From Natronobeatus ordinarius (lineage in GTDB: Archaea > Halobacteriota > Halobacteria > Halobacteriales > Natrialbaceae), in assembly GCF_024362485.1 (NCBI RefSeq), contig NZ_CP101456.1, positions 62,001 to 126,000 on the forward strand: a DNA stretch of 64,000 bases, given 5' to 3'. Position 1 is the stretch's first letter, and every line of letters begins with the position of its first letter. Under the pieces are notes generated by a model. The model did not search any database, was not told where the DNA came from, and saw only the letters and a program-made list of their open reading frames with translations. Below are positions 51,347-60,797 of the stretch, piece by piece. A program made the position numbers and the translations under genes.

Positions 51347-52588
51347 TCAGCCTCCGCCGCCGGTCTTCCAGAGGGCCGCCGAACAGAGTCCGCCCGAGAG
51401 CAGGTAGGCGATCAGGAGGCCAAAGCCAGCGGTCAGTCCGAAGCTCGCGAAGGTGAGACCGGCGACGACGGCACCCAGACCACCACCGAGATAACACAGC
51501 GAGCGCAGCCCCCCGATCATCGCCCCGGTGTGTGTCCCCGAACACGCTCTCGCGTGGGCGTTGATCACCCGGTCACGAGCGGGAAGGATAGTGTTGAGCC
51601 CGAGGCTGAACAGCGCGAGTGCAGCGAGGAGGTGGGAAACGGCGGAGACCGAAACGAGCAACGCGAGGGTAAAAGCGGCGGTCCCGAAGCCGACGAGGAG
51701 GACCGGGAACGCTCCGACGCGATCCCGGAACGCACCGCCCAGCAGGGCAGCGATCGCCCCGACCGCGAATATCCCACCGGCGTACAGGTTGCCGTATGTC
51801 AGTGAGAGCGACGTAGTTTCGACGAGATACCACGGCAGGATCGCGACGAGTGCGTTCGTCGTCGCCGAAAACGACGTGCCGAGGCCGAGGAGCAAGAGCG
51901 TATCCGTCCGGGAAAGCGACGTCCTGAGCGTCGTGCTCGCCTGTCGAAACGACGGGGCGTCGATCCCCGAAGTGTTCGCCGAGACCGAGAGCGGGCGTCT
52001 CGAGTAGATGAGCGCGACGAACGGAACCGGGGCGAGCGCGAGCACCAGCGGTGCCGTGTAGACGCTGTAGGTTTCGATCAAGAGCGCGACGGTGACAGGG
52101 CCGACGACGTAGCTGAACGGCTCCGCAGCCGTGAGCACCCCCAGTGCGCGACCTTCGAACCGCGCTGGAACGTACGTCGAGACCGCGATCTGACTCACAG
52201 ATCGAAAGCTCCCGATGCCAGCCCCGATCAGGAACAGCGCGACGAAGACGTGAGCGTAGTTCACGGCGACGGAAACCGAGGCGAGGGCGACGCTGGCGAC
52301 GAGTGCACTCGCTGCGAGGACCGTTTTTACCCCAACCCGATCGGCGACGACGCCGGCGGGAAACTGGCTCAGCGCGTAGCCGACGAACAGCGCGCCGAAG
52401 AGGAAGCTAACGCCCGTGTACGTGACGCTCGTTACCTCGAGGACGTCCGGAAGCGCCACCGAAAAGGAGATCCGGTAGACGCTGAGGACGAACCACGTCG
52501 CCGAGAGGACGGCGACGATCAACAGGACCGACGTGTGTACGTGCGAGTTCCGGCCATACTCGTCGGCCCCGGCCTCTCCAGAACTCAT
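51347..52588 (-). CDS. MFS transporter
   Basis: A 413-residue polytopic protein with about 12 membrane segments. The MFS loop motif GVVADRVGVKTVLAAS lies between helices 2 and 3, and a second, weaker GGAFRDRVGAFPV lies between helices 8 and 9. The N-terminal tail is short and polar. The substrate is unknown; the architecture resembles sugar/drug-type exporters. It ends in Gly-rich KTGGGG. Confidence 0.86.
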   Translation of the reverse strand: MSSGEAGADEYGRNSHVHTSVLLIVAVLSATWFVLSVYRISFSVALPDVLEVTSVTYTGVSFLFGALFVGYALSQFPAGVVADRVGVKTVLAASALVASVALASVSVAVNYAHVFVALFLIGAGIGSFRSVSQIAVSTYVPARFEGRALGVLTAAEPFSYVVGPVTVALLIETYSVYTAPLVLALAPVPFVALIYSRRPLSVSANTSGIDAPSFRQASTTLRTSLSRTDTLLLLGLGTSFSATTNALVAILPWYLVETTSLSLTYGNLYAGGIFAVGAIAALLGGAFRDRVGAFPVLLVGFGTAAFTLALLVSVSAVSHLLAALALFSLGLNTILPARDRVINAHARACSGTHTGAMIGGLRSLCYLGGGLGAVVAGLTFASFGLTAGFGLLIAYLLSGGLCSAALWKTGGGG

Positions 52589-52686
52589 TACTCGCCACCG
52601 TCACGTACGGCAGATTATAGGCTTTTACATTCAGCTGAAAAACACGTTCGTGGTGGCCGATACCGGACCGGGTTGCTGGGACGCGC

Positions 52687-53712
52687 TTAGAGTTCGCTGT
52701 CGGGGCGGACGACGACCTTGCCGAAGCCCTCCCGGTTCTCGAGCATCTCGTGGGCGCGGGCGGTCTCGCTCATCGGCAGCACGTCGCGGATGGCGGGTTC
52801 GAACGTCCCGTCCCAGACGAGCTCCATCACGTCGTCGACCTGGCCGGGCGTGGCCATCGTCGAGCCGAGGATCGACAGCTGATTCCAGAAGATCCGCGGG
52901 ATGTCCGTCTCGGGCGCGCCGCCGCCGGTACCGCCGCAGGTGACCAGCCGGCCGCCCTTCGTGAGGCTCTTGATCGAGTCGCGCCAGGTGGGCGCGCCGA
53001 CGTGTTCGACGACGACGTCGACACCCCGACCGTCGGTTTCGGCACGGATCCACTTCGCGAAGTTCTCTTCCTCGTAGTTACAGACGTGGTCTGCGCCGTG
53101 GTCTTCGGCGTACTGGAGTTTTTCCTCCGAGCTGCCGGTAGCGTACACCTCTGCGCCCGCGTAGTCGGCGATCTGTAAGGCGGCGTGGCCGACGCCGCCG
53201 CTCGCGCCCAGCACGAGAACCTTCTCGCCGGGCTTGAGCTCCGCCCGCTCGATCAGCATTCGCCAGGCCGTCTGGAAGACGAGCGAACTCGAGCCCGCGA
53301 CCTCCCAGTCGACCCCGTCGGGAACCGGAATCAGGTTGTCTTCGGGGATGGCGGCGTACTCGGCGTGGATGCCGGGGACGTGCTCGCCGATGATGTGGTA
53401 GTTCGGATCGAGGGTCGGGTCGTCCATCCGGAGGTCGCCGACGCCGGCCGACAGCGCCACTCGGTCACCCTCCTCGAATCGGGTGACGTCCGCGCCGATT
53501 TCCGTGACGACGCCCGCGCCGTCGCTGCCCGGAATGTGGGGCATCTCGAGGTCGATTCCCGGCAACCCGCGGCGGGTCCACACGTCGAGGTGGTTGAGCG
53601 CGGCGGCTTTCACGTCGACGAGTACCTCGTCGCGGCCGACCTCGGGGTCGGGGAGTTCGCCGTATTCGATGACGTCCGTGTCGCCGTGCTCGGTGATTTT
53701 GACGGCCTGCAT
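52687..53712 (-). CDS. Zinc-type alcohol dehydrogenase / quinone oxidoreductase (MDR family)
   Basis: A 341-residue medium-chain dehydrogenase/reductase starting MQAVKITEHGDTDVIEYGEL. It has a GroES-like catalytic domain (HIPGSDGAGVVTEIG ~61-75), the Rossmann glycine motif LGASGGVGHAALQIA (~166-180) and C-terminal VTCGGTGG. The structural-zinc Cys4 loop is absent (replaced by a short MDDPTLDPNYHIIGEH segment), so it is closer to zeta-crystallin/quinone oxidoreductases than to classical zinc ADH. The substrate is unknown. Confidence 0.87.
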   Translation of the reverse strand: MQAVKITEHGDTDVIEYGELPDPEVGRDEVLVDVKAAALNHLDVWTRRGLPGIDLEMPHIPGSDGAGVVTEIGADVTRFEEGDRVALSAGVGDLRMDDPTLDPNYHIIGEHVPGIHAEYAAIPEDNLIPVPDGVDWEVAGSSSLVFQTAWRMLIERAELKPGEKVLVLGASGGVGHAALQIADYAGAEVYATGSSEEKLQYAEDHGADHVCNYEEENFAKWIRAETDGRGVDVVVEHVGAPTWRDSIKSLTKGGRLVTCGGTGGGAPETDIPRIFWNQLSILGSTMATPGQVDDVMELVWDGTFEPAIRDVLPMSETARAHEMLENREGFGKVVVRPDSEL

Positions 53713-53843
53713 GTCCGGGGAGACGGTGAGACGGTACAAAATGGTGGTGGAGGTGGCAATGGTCGAATCCTAATACGTCGATCGTCGAACTCCCGTGGTT
53801 CGAACCGCCGCTGGTTGCTGTAGTAACCGTTGAACGTCATCGC

Positions 53844-53879
53844 ACACCCGGTCACGACCGCTCGGCTGTGACCGGGTGT
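53844..53879. other. Perfect 12-bp inverted repeat in a divergent intergenic region
   Basis: ACACCCGGTCAC (53844-53855), a 12-base spacer and GTGACCGGGTGT (53868-53879) are perfectly complementary. It lies between the MDR gene (start 53712, leftward) and moaB (start 53976, rightward). It could be an operator, an attenuator hairpin or the remains of a mobile element. Confidence 0.55.
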
Positions 53880-53975
53880 AACTCGTTTCCACGAGTACGG
53901 TACTCCGTCGCCCGGACGAGGGTGGCCCACACTCGAGTGGTGACTGCTTTTGCCGGAGAAGGACGAACGGCCGGC

Positions 53976-54494
53976 ATGGCAGACCAGCCGACGGACGATT
54001 CCGGGACGGTCAGTGCAGCCGTCGTCACGATCAGCTCCGAGCGGTCACTCGAGGCGGATCCCGCGGGCGACGCGATCGCGGACGTGTTCGACGCGGCAGG
54101 GCACGACGTCGTGACGCGGGAGCTCATCGCCCGAAACTACGACAACGTTCAATCGAAGGTCTCCCGGCTCGTCGACCGGAGCGACGTCGACCTCGTCGTC
54201 ACCACGGGCGGAACGGGCGTCGAACCCGAGGACGCGACGCTCGAGGCGGTACGACCCCTGATCGACAAGGAGCTCCCGGCGTTTCTCGACCTGTTTCACG
54301 AACTCTCCTACATGGAGATCGGTACCCGGATGGTCAGTAGCCGGGCGCTCGCCGGCGTCGCCGACGGCGTCCCGGTGTTCTGTCTGCCGAACAACGCCGA
54401 CGCCACGACCCTCGCGAGCGAGGCGATCATCGTCCCCGAGGCGACGCGACTGGCGGCACTGGCGAACGGCGGCGAGGACGACACCGAGGAGTGA
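53976..54494 (+). CDS. moaB: MogA/MoaB family molybdenum cofactor biosynthesis protein
   Basis: A 172-residue protein of the MoCF-binding fold, which binds or adenylates molybdopterin. Conserved features are TISSERSLEADPAGDAI near the N-terminus, VVTTGGTGVEPEDATLEAVR (GGTG loop, ~69-88) and FCLPNNADATTLASEAI, where bacterial members have PGSP. The gene begins 39 bp before the folate ligase gene, both rightward. Confidence 0.9.
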   Translation: MADQPTDDSGTVSAAVVTISSERSLEADPAGDAIADVFDAAGHDVVTRELIARNYDNVQSKVSRLVDRSDVDLVVTTGGTGVEPEDATLEAVRPLIDKELPAFLDLFHELSYMEIGTRMVSSRALAGVADGVPVFCLPNNADATTLASEAIIVPEATRLAALANGGEDDTEE

Positions 54495-54533
54495 CAACGC
54501 CTTACTTCCGAGCCGACGAACCTCGAGGCCACG

Positions 54534-55232
54534 ATGGACAAACAGACCCTCCGCGAACGGGTGTGGGACGACCTCGAGGCATCGGGCGAGGCTCGGTTTC
54601 CGTTTCCGCCACACGGGCGCATTCCGAACGTCGCCGGCGCGAATGAGGCGTCCGACCGGCTCGCCGACCAGCCCGAGTGGCAGGCGGCGGAGACGATCAA
54701 GGCCAATCCCGACGCGCCACAGCTCCCGGTCCGGCGACGGGCGCTCCGGGCGGGGAAGACGGTGTACATGGCCGTCCCTCGACTCCGTGACGAGAAGTGC
54801 TTCCTGCGGCTCGATCCGGCCGAACTCGAGGACTACGACGCGGCGACGACCGTCTCAGGCTCCTCGACACACGGCGTTCCCGTGGGGCCCGACGAGGTGC
54901 CCGAGATCGACCTGATCGTTTCGGGGAGCGTGGCGGTCACCGAAGCCGGCGCTCGCGTCGGGAAAGGGGAGGGGTACAGCGACCTCGAGTACGCGGTGCT
55001 GGCCGAGTTCGACCTCGTCGATTCGGCGACGCCGGTGGCGACGACGGTCCACGAACGACAGGTGGTCGAGGAGGCGGTTCCCGTCGACGACCACGACGTG
55101 CCGATGGACCTGCTCGTCACGCCCGAGCGGGTCGTGCGTCCAGACGGGGGCGAGAAGCCGGCCGGAATCGACTGGTCGCTGCTTGAGGCGGAGCGACTCG
55201 AGGCGATTCCGGTGCTGGCGCGACTACGATGA
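54534..55232 (+). CDS. 5-formyltetrahydrofolate cyclo-ligase
   Basis: A 232-residue protein of the 5-FTHF cyclo-ligase family, which converts 5-formyl-THF to methenyl-THF with ATP. It has the basic patch [18 protein letters not shown] (~63-80), the [14 protein letters not shown] segment and the signature [16 protein letters not shown] (~139-154, glycine-rich G-x-G-x-G-[Y/F]-x-D). Haloarchaeal members are often annotated only by family. It is probably cotranscribed with moaB (39-bp gap). Confidence 0.88.
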   Translation: MDKQTLRERVWDDLEASGEARFPFPPHGRIPNVAGANEASDRLADQPEWQAAETIKANPDAPQLPVRRRALRAGKTVYMAVPRLRDEKCFLRLDPAELEDYDAATTVSGSSTHGVPVGPDEVPEIDLIVSGSVAVTEAGARVGKGEGYSDLEYAVLAEFDLVDSATPVATTVHERQVVEEAVPVDDHDVPMDLLVTPERVVRPDGGEKPAGIDWSLLEAERLEAIPVLARLR

Positions 55233-55272
55233 CGGCAAATCGATCGGAACGCACTGGACAGCCGAGGAGCGA

Positions 55273-55578
55273 TCAGGACGCCTCGAGTTCCGCCTCGAAC
55301 TGATCGGCGATCGACGACGCGAGCGTGGCGTCCTCGCCCGGGGTGTCGTCTTCGTTCGCGTACGCTTGCAGGGCGTCGGAGAGCTGTCGCGTCTGGGAGC
55401 GGGTGAACGTTTCGCTGCCCGACTCGAGTATTTCGAACGACTCGACGATCCACTCGGGCGGGGACTCACCGTCGTCGAGCAGGTCGTCGGCACGTGCGGT
55501 CAGGACGTGGTGGACGACCCACCGTTCTGTTCTGGAGAGGGTAACGTCGTGGGTTTCGGTTTCCTGCGGAGACGTCAT
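55273..55578 (-). CDS. Small conserved haloarchaeal protein
   Basis: A 101-residue, all-alpha, acidic protein starting [20 protein letters not shown]. The pattern [20 protein letters not shown] ... FEILESG and [17 protein letters not shown] recurs in a haloarchaeal family (possibly DUF7853) without known function. There is no signal or Cys motif. It converges on the folate ligase gene. Confidence 0.7.
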   Translation of the reverse strand: MTSPQETETHDVTLSRTERWVVHHVLTARADDLLDDGESPPEWIVESFEILESGSETFTRSQTRQLSDALQAYANEDDTPGEDATLASSIADQFEAELEAS

Positions 55579-55704
55579 GTGAAACGGACCGATTTCGTTG
55601 GTCCTCGGCCGACGCTACGGAGTGGGGCGTAATAAGCCTTGCCAGTGATTGTCATACACGAGTCTGACGACGGTACAGGACACCGATCCCTGCTGGCGGG
55701 GCGA

Positions 55705-56268
55705 TCACTCGACGTCCCGGCGCATCGCGATCTCGAACCACGGACAGAGTCGGAGCTGTCGGTACCACTCGGGGTGACGGTGCAGCCGGTCGTAAGGTGC
55801 CCACAGCAGGCCCGCGACCTCCGCCTCGTTCGGCTCGAGCGAGCGATCGGTCAGCGTGAGTTGCAAGACGGAACAGACCTCGTGTTCGACGCCCTCGTTC
55901 TCGAAGTAGCGTTTGTACTCGAACCGGTCGGTTACCCGCAGATCCGTATACTGGTCGGGCGTGATCCCGAGTTCCTCCTCGAGGCGCTGGCGAGTCGCCT
56001 CCTCCTGGGACTGGCCGGGATCGGGGTGGGAGGCGACCGTGCCGTCCCAGTAGGTCCCCCAGAGGCGCTTCTCGGGGGCACGCTGGGCGAGTAAGACGTT
56101 GTCGTCACGGTCGAAGACCAGCGCGGTGAACGCCCGGTGGCAGATCCCGTCGTCGGTGTGAGCCTCGAGTCGGTTGACGACCTCGAGTTCGTTATCCTCG
56201 GCGTCGACGGCGACTACCTTCTGGGTGGCGTTCTCGTGTGTCACTTCGTCCCGTGTCGCGTCGTGCAT
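55705..56268 (-). CDS. Idi-like Nudix protein (type 1 IPP isomerase family, catalytic Cys absent)
   Basis: A 187-residue Nudix-fold protein aligning end to end with type 1 isopentenyl-diphosphate isomerase: HRAFTALVFDRDDNVLLAQR, LWGTYWDGTVASHP, the Nudix-like helix EEATRQRLEEELG and VEHEVCSVLQ. The family swaps IPP and DMAPP. In the E. coli enzyme the catalytic Cys67 lies in VCGHP; the aligned residue here is Ala (VASHP), while the Glu of VExE is kept. Haloarchaeal members share this form as I recall. Isomerase activity is therefore uncertain; Nudix hydrolase activity is an alternative. Confidence 0.82.
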   Translation of the reverse strand: MHDATRDEVTHENATQKVVAVDAEDNELEVVNRLEAHTDDGICHRAFTALVFDRDDNVLLAQRAPEKRLWGTYWDGTVASHPDPGQSQEEATRQRLEEELGITPDQYTDLRVTDRFEYKRYFENEGVEHEVCSVLQLTLTDRSLEPNEAEVAGLLWAPYDRLHRHPEWYRQLRLCPWFEIAMRRDVE

Positions 56269-56476
56269 ACCCACAGCAACGGAGCGGTTCGTAAAACCAG
56301 TATCGCCAACCACCGTCACGGGCGGCAGTTCAGTCGTCGGCCTCATACGGATCGGTATAACGTGTTACCGGTGATCGCCGCCCCGTCCGAGCGATCACCG
56401 GTAACGAATTACAACAGACCGTATCACTCGTCGATCGAGTCCGGATCCGGATCGTACCGCTCGCCGACGGCGACGG

Positions 56477-56893
56477 TCAGCGGACGATCGTGACGGGAGT
56501 CGGCGACCGTCTGGCGACCGTCTCGGCGACGCTCCCCAGGAGGACGCGGCTCGCTCCGGTTCGGCCGTGGCTGCCGATCACGACGTGGTCGACAGCAGCC
56601 TCCTCGGCGAACTGAACGATCGCCCGGGCGGCGTCGCCGGCGAACAGTTCGGTCGACACCGTCCGGTCGTACTCGGCTGCGAGCTCGCGAGCCGTTTCGA
56701 ACACCGCCTCGGCGCGAGCCCGGCGCTCCCCGTGGTCCGATCGCCCGCCGGTCATCGACGTGTAGACACCCGACTCGGTCGGTTCGGCCACGTACAAGAC
56801 GGTGAGTTCGGCACCCGGGTAGCGCTCGCAGGCGTACTCGAGCGCCGTCCGTGCGGGGTCGGAGTCGTCCATCGGGACGAGAACGTGGTCCAT
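56477..56893 (-). CDS. Universal stress protein (UspA family)
   Basis: A 138-residue Usp protein starting MDHVLVPMDDSDPARTALEY. The ATP-binding segment GSHGRTGASRVLLGSVAETV (~111-130) is intact, and it ends SPTPVTIVR. It is divergent from the antiporter gene at 57095, which itself carries Usp-like C-terminal domains. The role in stress or ion regulation is unknown. Confidence 0.92.
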   Translation of the reverse strand: MDHVLVPMDDSDPARTALEYACERYPGAELTVLYVAEPTESGVYTSMTGGRSDHGERRARAEAVFETARELAAEYDRTVSTELFAGDAARAIVQFAEEAAVDHVVIGSHGRTGASRVLLGSVAETVARRSPTPVTIVR

Positions 56894-57094
56894 CGTCCCG
56901 TTTGACGGCAGCCATGATACTAAGCTCTCGGATCACTGGCGGGGCTGAACCCCCTCGTCGCGACTCGAGGGCAACACACCGGCCGGTGCCCGACGTCTCC
57001 AACGCACAGGGTTATCACGCTCGTGGTGGATGCCGTACACGACTCGAGACCGATGCCGCCCGACCGACCACGCCGGTGACGTCGATCCCGATCG

Positions 57095-59131
57095 ATGATT
57101 CTGACAGCCACGTTCCCCGTCGACGACCCGGTCCTGATCTTCGGACTGGCGATGCTCGTCTTCCTCACCGCCCCACTGGTCCTCCAGCGGTATCGCCTCC
57201 CGGGCATCGTCGGGATCATCGTCGTCGGGGCGGTGATCGGCCCGAACGCGCTCGGGATTCTCGAGCGCGACGACACCATCGTCCTGCTCGGCGAGGTCGG
57301 GATCGTCTACCTCATGTTCGTCGCGGGTCTCGAGATCAACCTCGCCCGATTCGTCGAGTCGAGAGCGCGGAGCGTCACGTTCGGGCTCCTCTCGTTCGTC
57401 GTTCCACAGGTCGTCGGCACGGTCGTGGGGTACGCCGTCCTCGACCTCTCGCTCCCTGCCGCCGCGCTGTTCGCCTCGATCTTCGCCTCCCACACGCTGC
57501 TCGCCTATCCGGTCGTCAGCCGCCTCGGAATCGCGACCAACGAAAGCGTGACGGTGACGATCGGTGGGACGATCCTCACCGACACCCTCGCGCTGCTCGT
57601 GCTCGCGGTCGTCGTCGCTGCCGACCGAGGTGACGTCGGTCTCGACTTCTGGCTCGAGCTCACGGTCGGATTGGCGCTCTTTTTCCTCGGCGTCTGGCTC
57701 GTCGTTCCTCGACTCGGCCGGTGGTTCTTCCGGACCGTCGACCAGGAGAGTTACTTCGAGTTCCTGTTCGTGATGGTCGTACTGTTCGGCTGTGCCTACC
57801 TCGCGGAGGTCGCGGGCGTCGAGCCCATCGTCGGCGCGTTCCTCGCCGGGCTCGTGCTCAACCGGCTCGTCCCCCAGTCGGGGCCGCTGATGAACCGCAT
57901 CGAGTTCGTCGGCAACGCCTTCTTCATCCCGTTTTTCCTCCTCTCGGTCGGAATGCTCGTCGACGTCCGCGTGCTGGCTGCGGGGCTCGAGACGATCTCG
58001 ATCGCGCTCACGCTCGTCGCCCTCGTCGTCGTCACCAAGTACGCCGCCGCCTGGCTCACCGCGCGCGTCTCCGGCTACTCGAGCGACGAGGCGATGACGA
58101 TGTTCGGGCTCTCGGTGGGCCAGGCTGCCGCAGCGCTGGCGATCGTCCTCATCGGCTTCGACGTGGGGCTGTTCGACGAGCACGTGCTCAACGCGACGAT
58201 CCTGATGATCCTCGTCGTGAGCGTCCTCAGCCCCGCCGTCGTCGACCGCTACGGACGGGGCATCGCTCGAGCCGAGGCCGAGCGGGCGTACGATCCCGGC
58301 GACGAACCACAGCGCGTCATGGTCCCGTTCTCGCGTGACTCCCGCTACCGGGAGCACTTGCTCGACCTCGCGTTGATCGTCCGTGAGGACGACGCCGAGC
58401 CCCTGTACACGCTCACCGTCACGAGACCCGGCTCCCGGGCGGCGGCCGACGTCGCCGCGATCGAGGCGACACTCGAGGACACCGCGGCGTACGGTGCCGC
58501 CGCCGACGTCCCCGTCGAGCGCCGAACCCGCGTCGACTACAACGTCGCCTCGGGCATCGTCCGGGCGGCCCTCGAGAACCGGATCACGGCGCTGGTCATC
58601 GGCTGGGACGGCGCGGCTTCGCGCCGCCAGCGGGTGTTCGGCGCCGTCATCGACCGGGTGCTCGTGCGGACCGACCAGCTCGTGCTGGTCTCGCACGTCC
58701 GCCAGCCGATCAACATCACCACGGACGTCCTCTTCCTCCTGCCACCGGGGATCGAACACAACGAGGGGTTTGCCGAGGCCGTCCACCACGTCAAGCGGAT
58801 CGCCGACCACGTCGGCGCACCCGTTCGCGGAATCGGCGTCGACGGTGACGCGGAACGGTCCGCGGAGCTGTTCGAGCGGATCGGCTCCGACGTCTCCGTC
58901 AGCTTCGAACCCGTCGACGACTGGAGCGACCTGCTCGAGTTCCTCCGCGACGAGGTTCGCGATACCGACCTCGTCGTCGCGATGAGCGCCCGCCGGGGGA
59001 CGATGGGGTGGGACACAGCGCTACAGACGCTTCCCAAGCGCGTCTCGACGCTGACCGAGGGGAACTTCATCGTCGTCTACCCCGCGACCGGCGAGCGGGC
59101 CGACGACCGGCGGTTCCTGCAGTTCCGGTGA
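57095..59131 (+). CDS. Monovalent cation:proton antiporter (CPA2) with cytoplasmic Usp-like domains
   Basis: A 678-residue protein. Residues ~10-390 form the 12-13-helix CPA2/KefB antiporter domain (RLPGIVGIIVVGAVIGPNAL, FVAGLEINL, GGTILTDTLALLVLA and VEPIVGAFLAGLVLNRL are typical segments). The rest (~410-678) is soluble, with two Usp-like alpha/beta domains (RVMVPFSRDSRYREHLLDLA ... and TDVLFLLPPGIEHNEGFAEA). The antiporter exchanges Na+ or K+ for H+; the Usp part may sense nucleotides. It is regulated independently, being divergent from the Usp gene. Confidence 0.92.
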   Translation: MILTATFPVDDPVLIFGLAMLVFLTAPLVLQRYRLPGIVGIIVVGAVIGPNALGILERDDTIVLLGEVGIVYLMFVAGLEINLARFVESRARSVTFGLLSFVVPQVVGTVVGYAVLDLSLPAAALFASIFASHTLLAYPVVSRLGIATNESVTVTIGGTILTDTLALLVLAVVVAADRGDVGLDFWLELTVGLALFFLGVWLVVPRLGRWFFRTVDQESYFEFLFVMVVLFGCAYLAEVAGVEPIVGAFLAGLVLNRLVPQSGPLMNRIEFVGNAFFIPFFLLSVGMLVDVRVLAAGLETISIALTLVALVVVTKYAAAWLTARVSGYSSDEAMTMFGLSVGQAAAALAIVLIGFDVGLFDEHVLNATILMILVVSVLSPAVVDRYGRGIARAEAERAYDPGDEPQRVMVPFSRDSRYREHLLDLALIVREDDAEPLYTLTVTRPGSRAAADVAAIEATLEDTAAYGAAADVPVERRTRVDYNVASGIVRAALENRITALVIGWDGAASRRQRVFGAVIDRVLVRTDQLVLVSHVRQPINITTDVLFLLPPGIEHNEGFAEAVHHVKRIADHVGAPVRGIGVDGDAERSAELFERIGSDVSVSFEPVDDWSDLLEFLRDEVRDTDLVVAMSARRGTMGWDTALQTLPKRVSTLTEGNFIVVYPATGERADDRRFLQFR

Positions 59132-59163
59132 GGCGTGGCAAGCCTACCGGCCCGGTCGTGACA

Positions 59164-59880
59164 TCACCAGCTCTCGAGCCAGTGGAACGTCCGCCGGCGC
59201 AGCCGCTCCTCGGCGGCGGCGGAGAACAGGTGTCCTTCCTCGGCAACCGTCTCGAGTAACACGTCGGTCTCACGGCCGAGCAGCCTGGCCGCCTCTACGC
59301 TGTCGGCCACGTCGACCGACTCGTCGCACGCGCCGTGGAAGATCGCGACGGGGACGTCGATCTCGGTCGCGGCCGCTGGGAAGGAGTAGCGCTCGAGGTC
59401 GTCGAAGAAGCCCCGATCGATCCGCCGGCCGTCGTCGAACCGGCACTCCCTCTCGCGGTCGACGACCGACCGGTACTCGTCGAACGACCGGTTGAACGTG
59501 ACGGGCGCCCGCGTAACGACCGCCTCGACCCGGTCGTCGCGGGCGGCGGCGTGGAAGGCCACCTTGCCGCCGAAGCTCGAGCCGAAGAGGGCGTAGGCGT
59601 CGAGGGCGAAGTGGTCGACGACGCTCGAGCAGTCCGCGAGCTTCTCGCTCAGCCCCTGCTCGGCGAACGCGCCGTCGGAGTCGCCACAGCCCCGGAAGTC
59701 GAACCGGACCGCATTGTACCCCTTCGAAACGGCTCGCTCACACCGTCGCTCGTAGCTGCCCGATTTGTCGCTCAGAAAGCCGTGACAGAACACGAGCCAG
59801 CGATCGGACGAGGCCTCGTGGTGGACCGCGACGACCGACTCGTCGTCGGTAACCGGGATCGTGTGCGTCGTGGTGGGCAT
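59164..59880 (-). CDS. Alpha/beta hydrolase
   Basis: A 238-residue hydrolase. The oxyanion-hole region is LVFCHGFLSDKSG (~29-41), the nucleophile elbow GSSFGG (~98-103, Ser100), a late Asp lies in FHGACDESVDVADS (~190) and the final His in EEGHLFS (~220). The RFDFRGCGDSDG segment places it near acyl-peptide/serine hydrolases of the Hydrolase_4/YheT group. The substrate is unknown. It converges on the antiporter gene. Confidence 0.88.
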   Translation of the reverse strand: MPTTTHTIPVTDDESVVAVHHEASSDRWLVFCHGFLSDKSGSYERRCERAVSKGYNAVRFDFRGCGDSDGAFAEQGLSEKLADCSSVVDHFALDAYALFGSSFGGKVAFHAAARDDRVEAVVTRAPVTFNRSFDEYRSVVDRERECRFDDGRRIDRGFFDDLERYSFPAAATEIDVPVAIFHGACDESVDVADSVEAARLLGRETDVLLETVAEEGHLFSAAAEERLRRRTFHWLESW

Positions 59881-59944
59881 GGACCCGACTACGCGCTCGA
59901 GTGCACGTAGTCGTTCCCGTCGGGGAGCGGCGGTCGGTCGGCGG

Positions 59945-60661
59945 TCACCGGTCGTCGTCCCGGGGACCGGCCGTCCGACAGATCGCCGTGTACGACGTGC
60001 CGGCGAGGGAGGTCTCGACGAGTTCGCACTCCTCGAAGACGGCCCGGAGCGACTCGACGACGTCGTTGTCGGGGTTCCAGTTGGCGTACCAGCGGAAGAA
60101 GCGCCAGATGAGCGGGTTGAGGAGCCGGACGGGCCCGCTCGGCGCGGGCCTGACGTCCACCACGGCGAGAGGGCTGTCGGGACGGAGCAGCCGATGGACG
60201 TTCTCGAGCGTCCGGCGGGCGTCCGGCATCACACCAAGCGAGAGCGTCGCAGTGGCGGCGTCGAACCGCTCGTCGAAGTCGACCGTCGTCGCGTCGCCGC
60301 GATGGACCTCGACGTTCTCCCAGCCGTGCTCGTCGACGCGCGCTCTGGCGTTCTCGACCATTCCCGGGCTGTAATCGACGGCGACGAGCAGCCCATCCGC
60401 GCCGATTTGCTCCCGAATGTACGCGAAGTTCACCCCCGGTCCGCAGCCGACGTCGAGGACGCGGTCGCCCGCCTCGAGGTCGAGCCGATCGATCGCCGCC
60501 TCCCGGATCGGTTCGAAGTCTCGCTCGCTCATGCCGTACCAGTCACTCCAGCGATCCCACACCCGTCGGCTGCGCTCGAGGTGGGCCGCGTAGTGGCGAT
60601 CGCTCGAGGTAGCGGTATCCGCGTCCAGCGGGGATTGTGCGTTAGGCGAGTCGGATTCCAT
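59945..60661 (-). CDS. Class I SAM-dependent methyltransferase
   Basis: A 238-residue protein. Motif I VLDVGCGPGVNF (~69-80), motif II AVDYSPGMVENA (~93-104) and the post-motif segment GDATTVDFDERFDAATATLSLG are all present, as in the UbiE/PhcM-type small-molecule methyltransferases. The C-terminal half (LIWRFFRWYANWNPDND) suggests a hydrophobic substrate pocket, perhaps lipid or quinone. The target is unknown. Confidence 0.88.
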   Translation of the reverse strand: MESDSPNAQSPLDADTATSSDRHYAAHLERSRRVWDRWSDWYGMSERDFEPIREAAIDRLDLEAGDRVLDVGCGPGVNFAYIREQIGADGLLVAVDYSPGMVENARARVDEHGWENVEVHRGDATTVDFDERFDAATATLSLGVMPDARRTLENVHRLLRPDSPLAVVDVRPAPSGPVRLLNPLIWRFFRWYANWNPDNDVVESLRAVFEECELVETSLAGTSYTAICRTAGPRDDDR

Positions 60662-60797
60662 ACTCGCTAGGTCGGTGACGACTCGCGAGTAGCTGCTGGC
60701 GAAAACTATCGTGTCTTTATATAGGGGCCGCGCTCACGGGGACGACGGTGGTCGACAGCCCAGCCATCAGCCCCGTCTCGAGTTCGAACGCGACGAA

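Noticed and set aside
56933-58810. Very long reverse-strand open frame (625 codons)
   Set aside because: It is antisense to the antiporter gene and its product is highly acidic low-complexity sequence, a known artefact of G/C-rich codon use.
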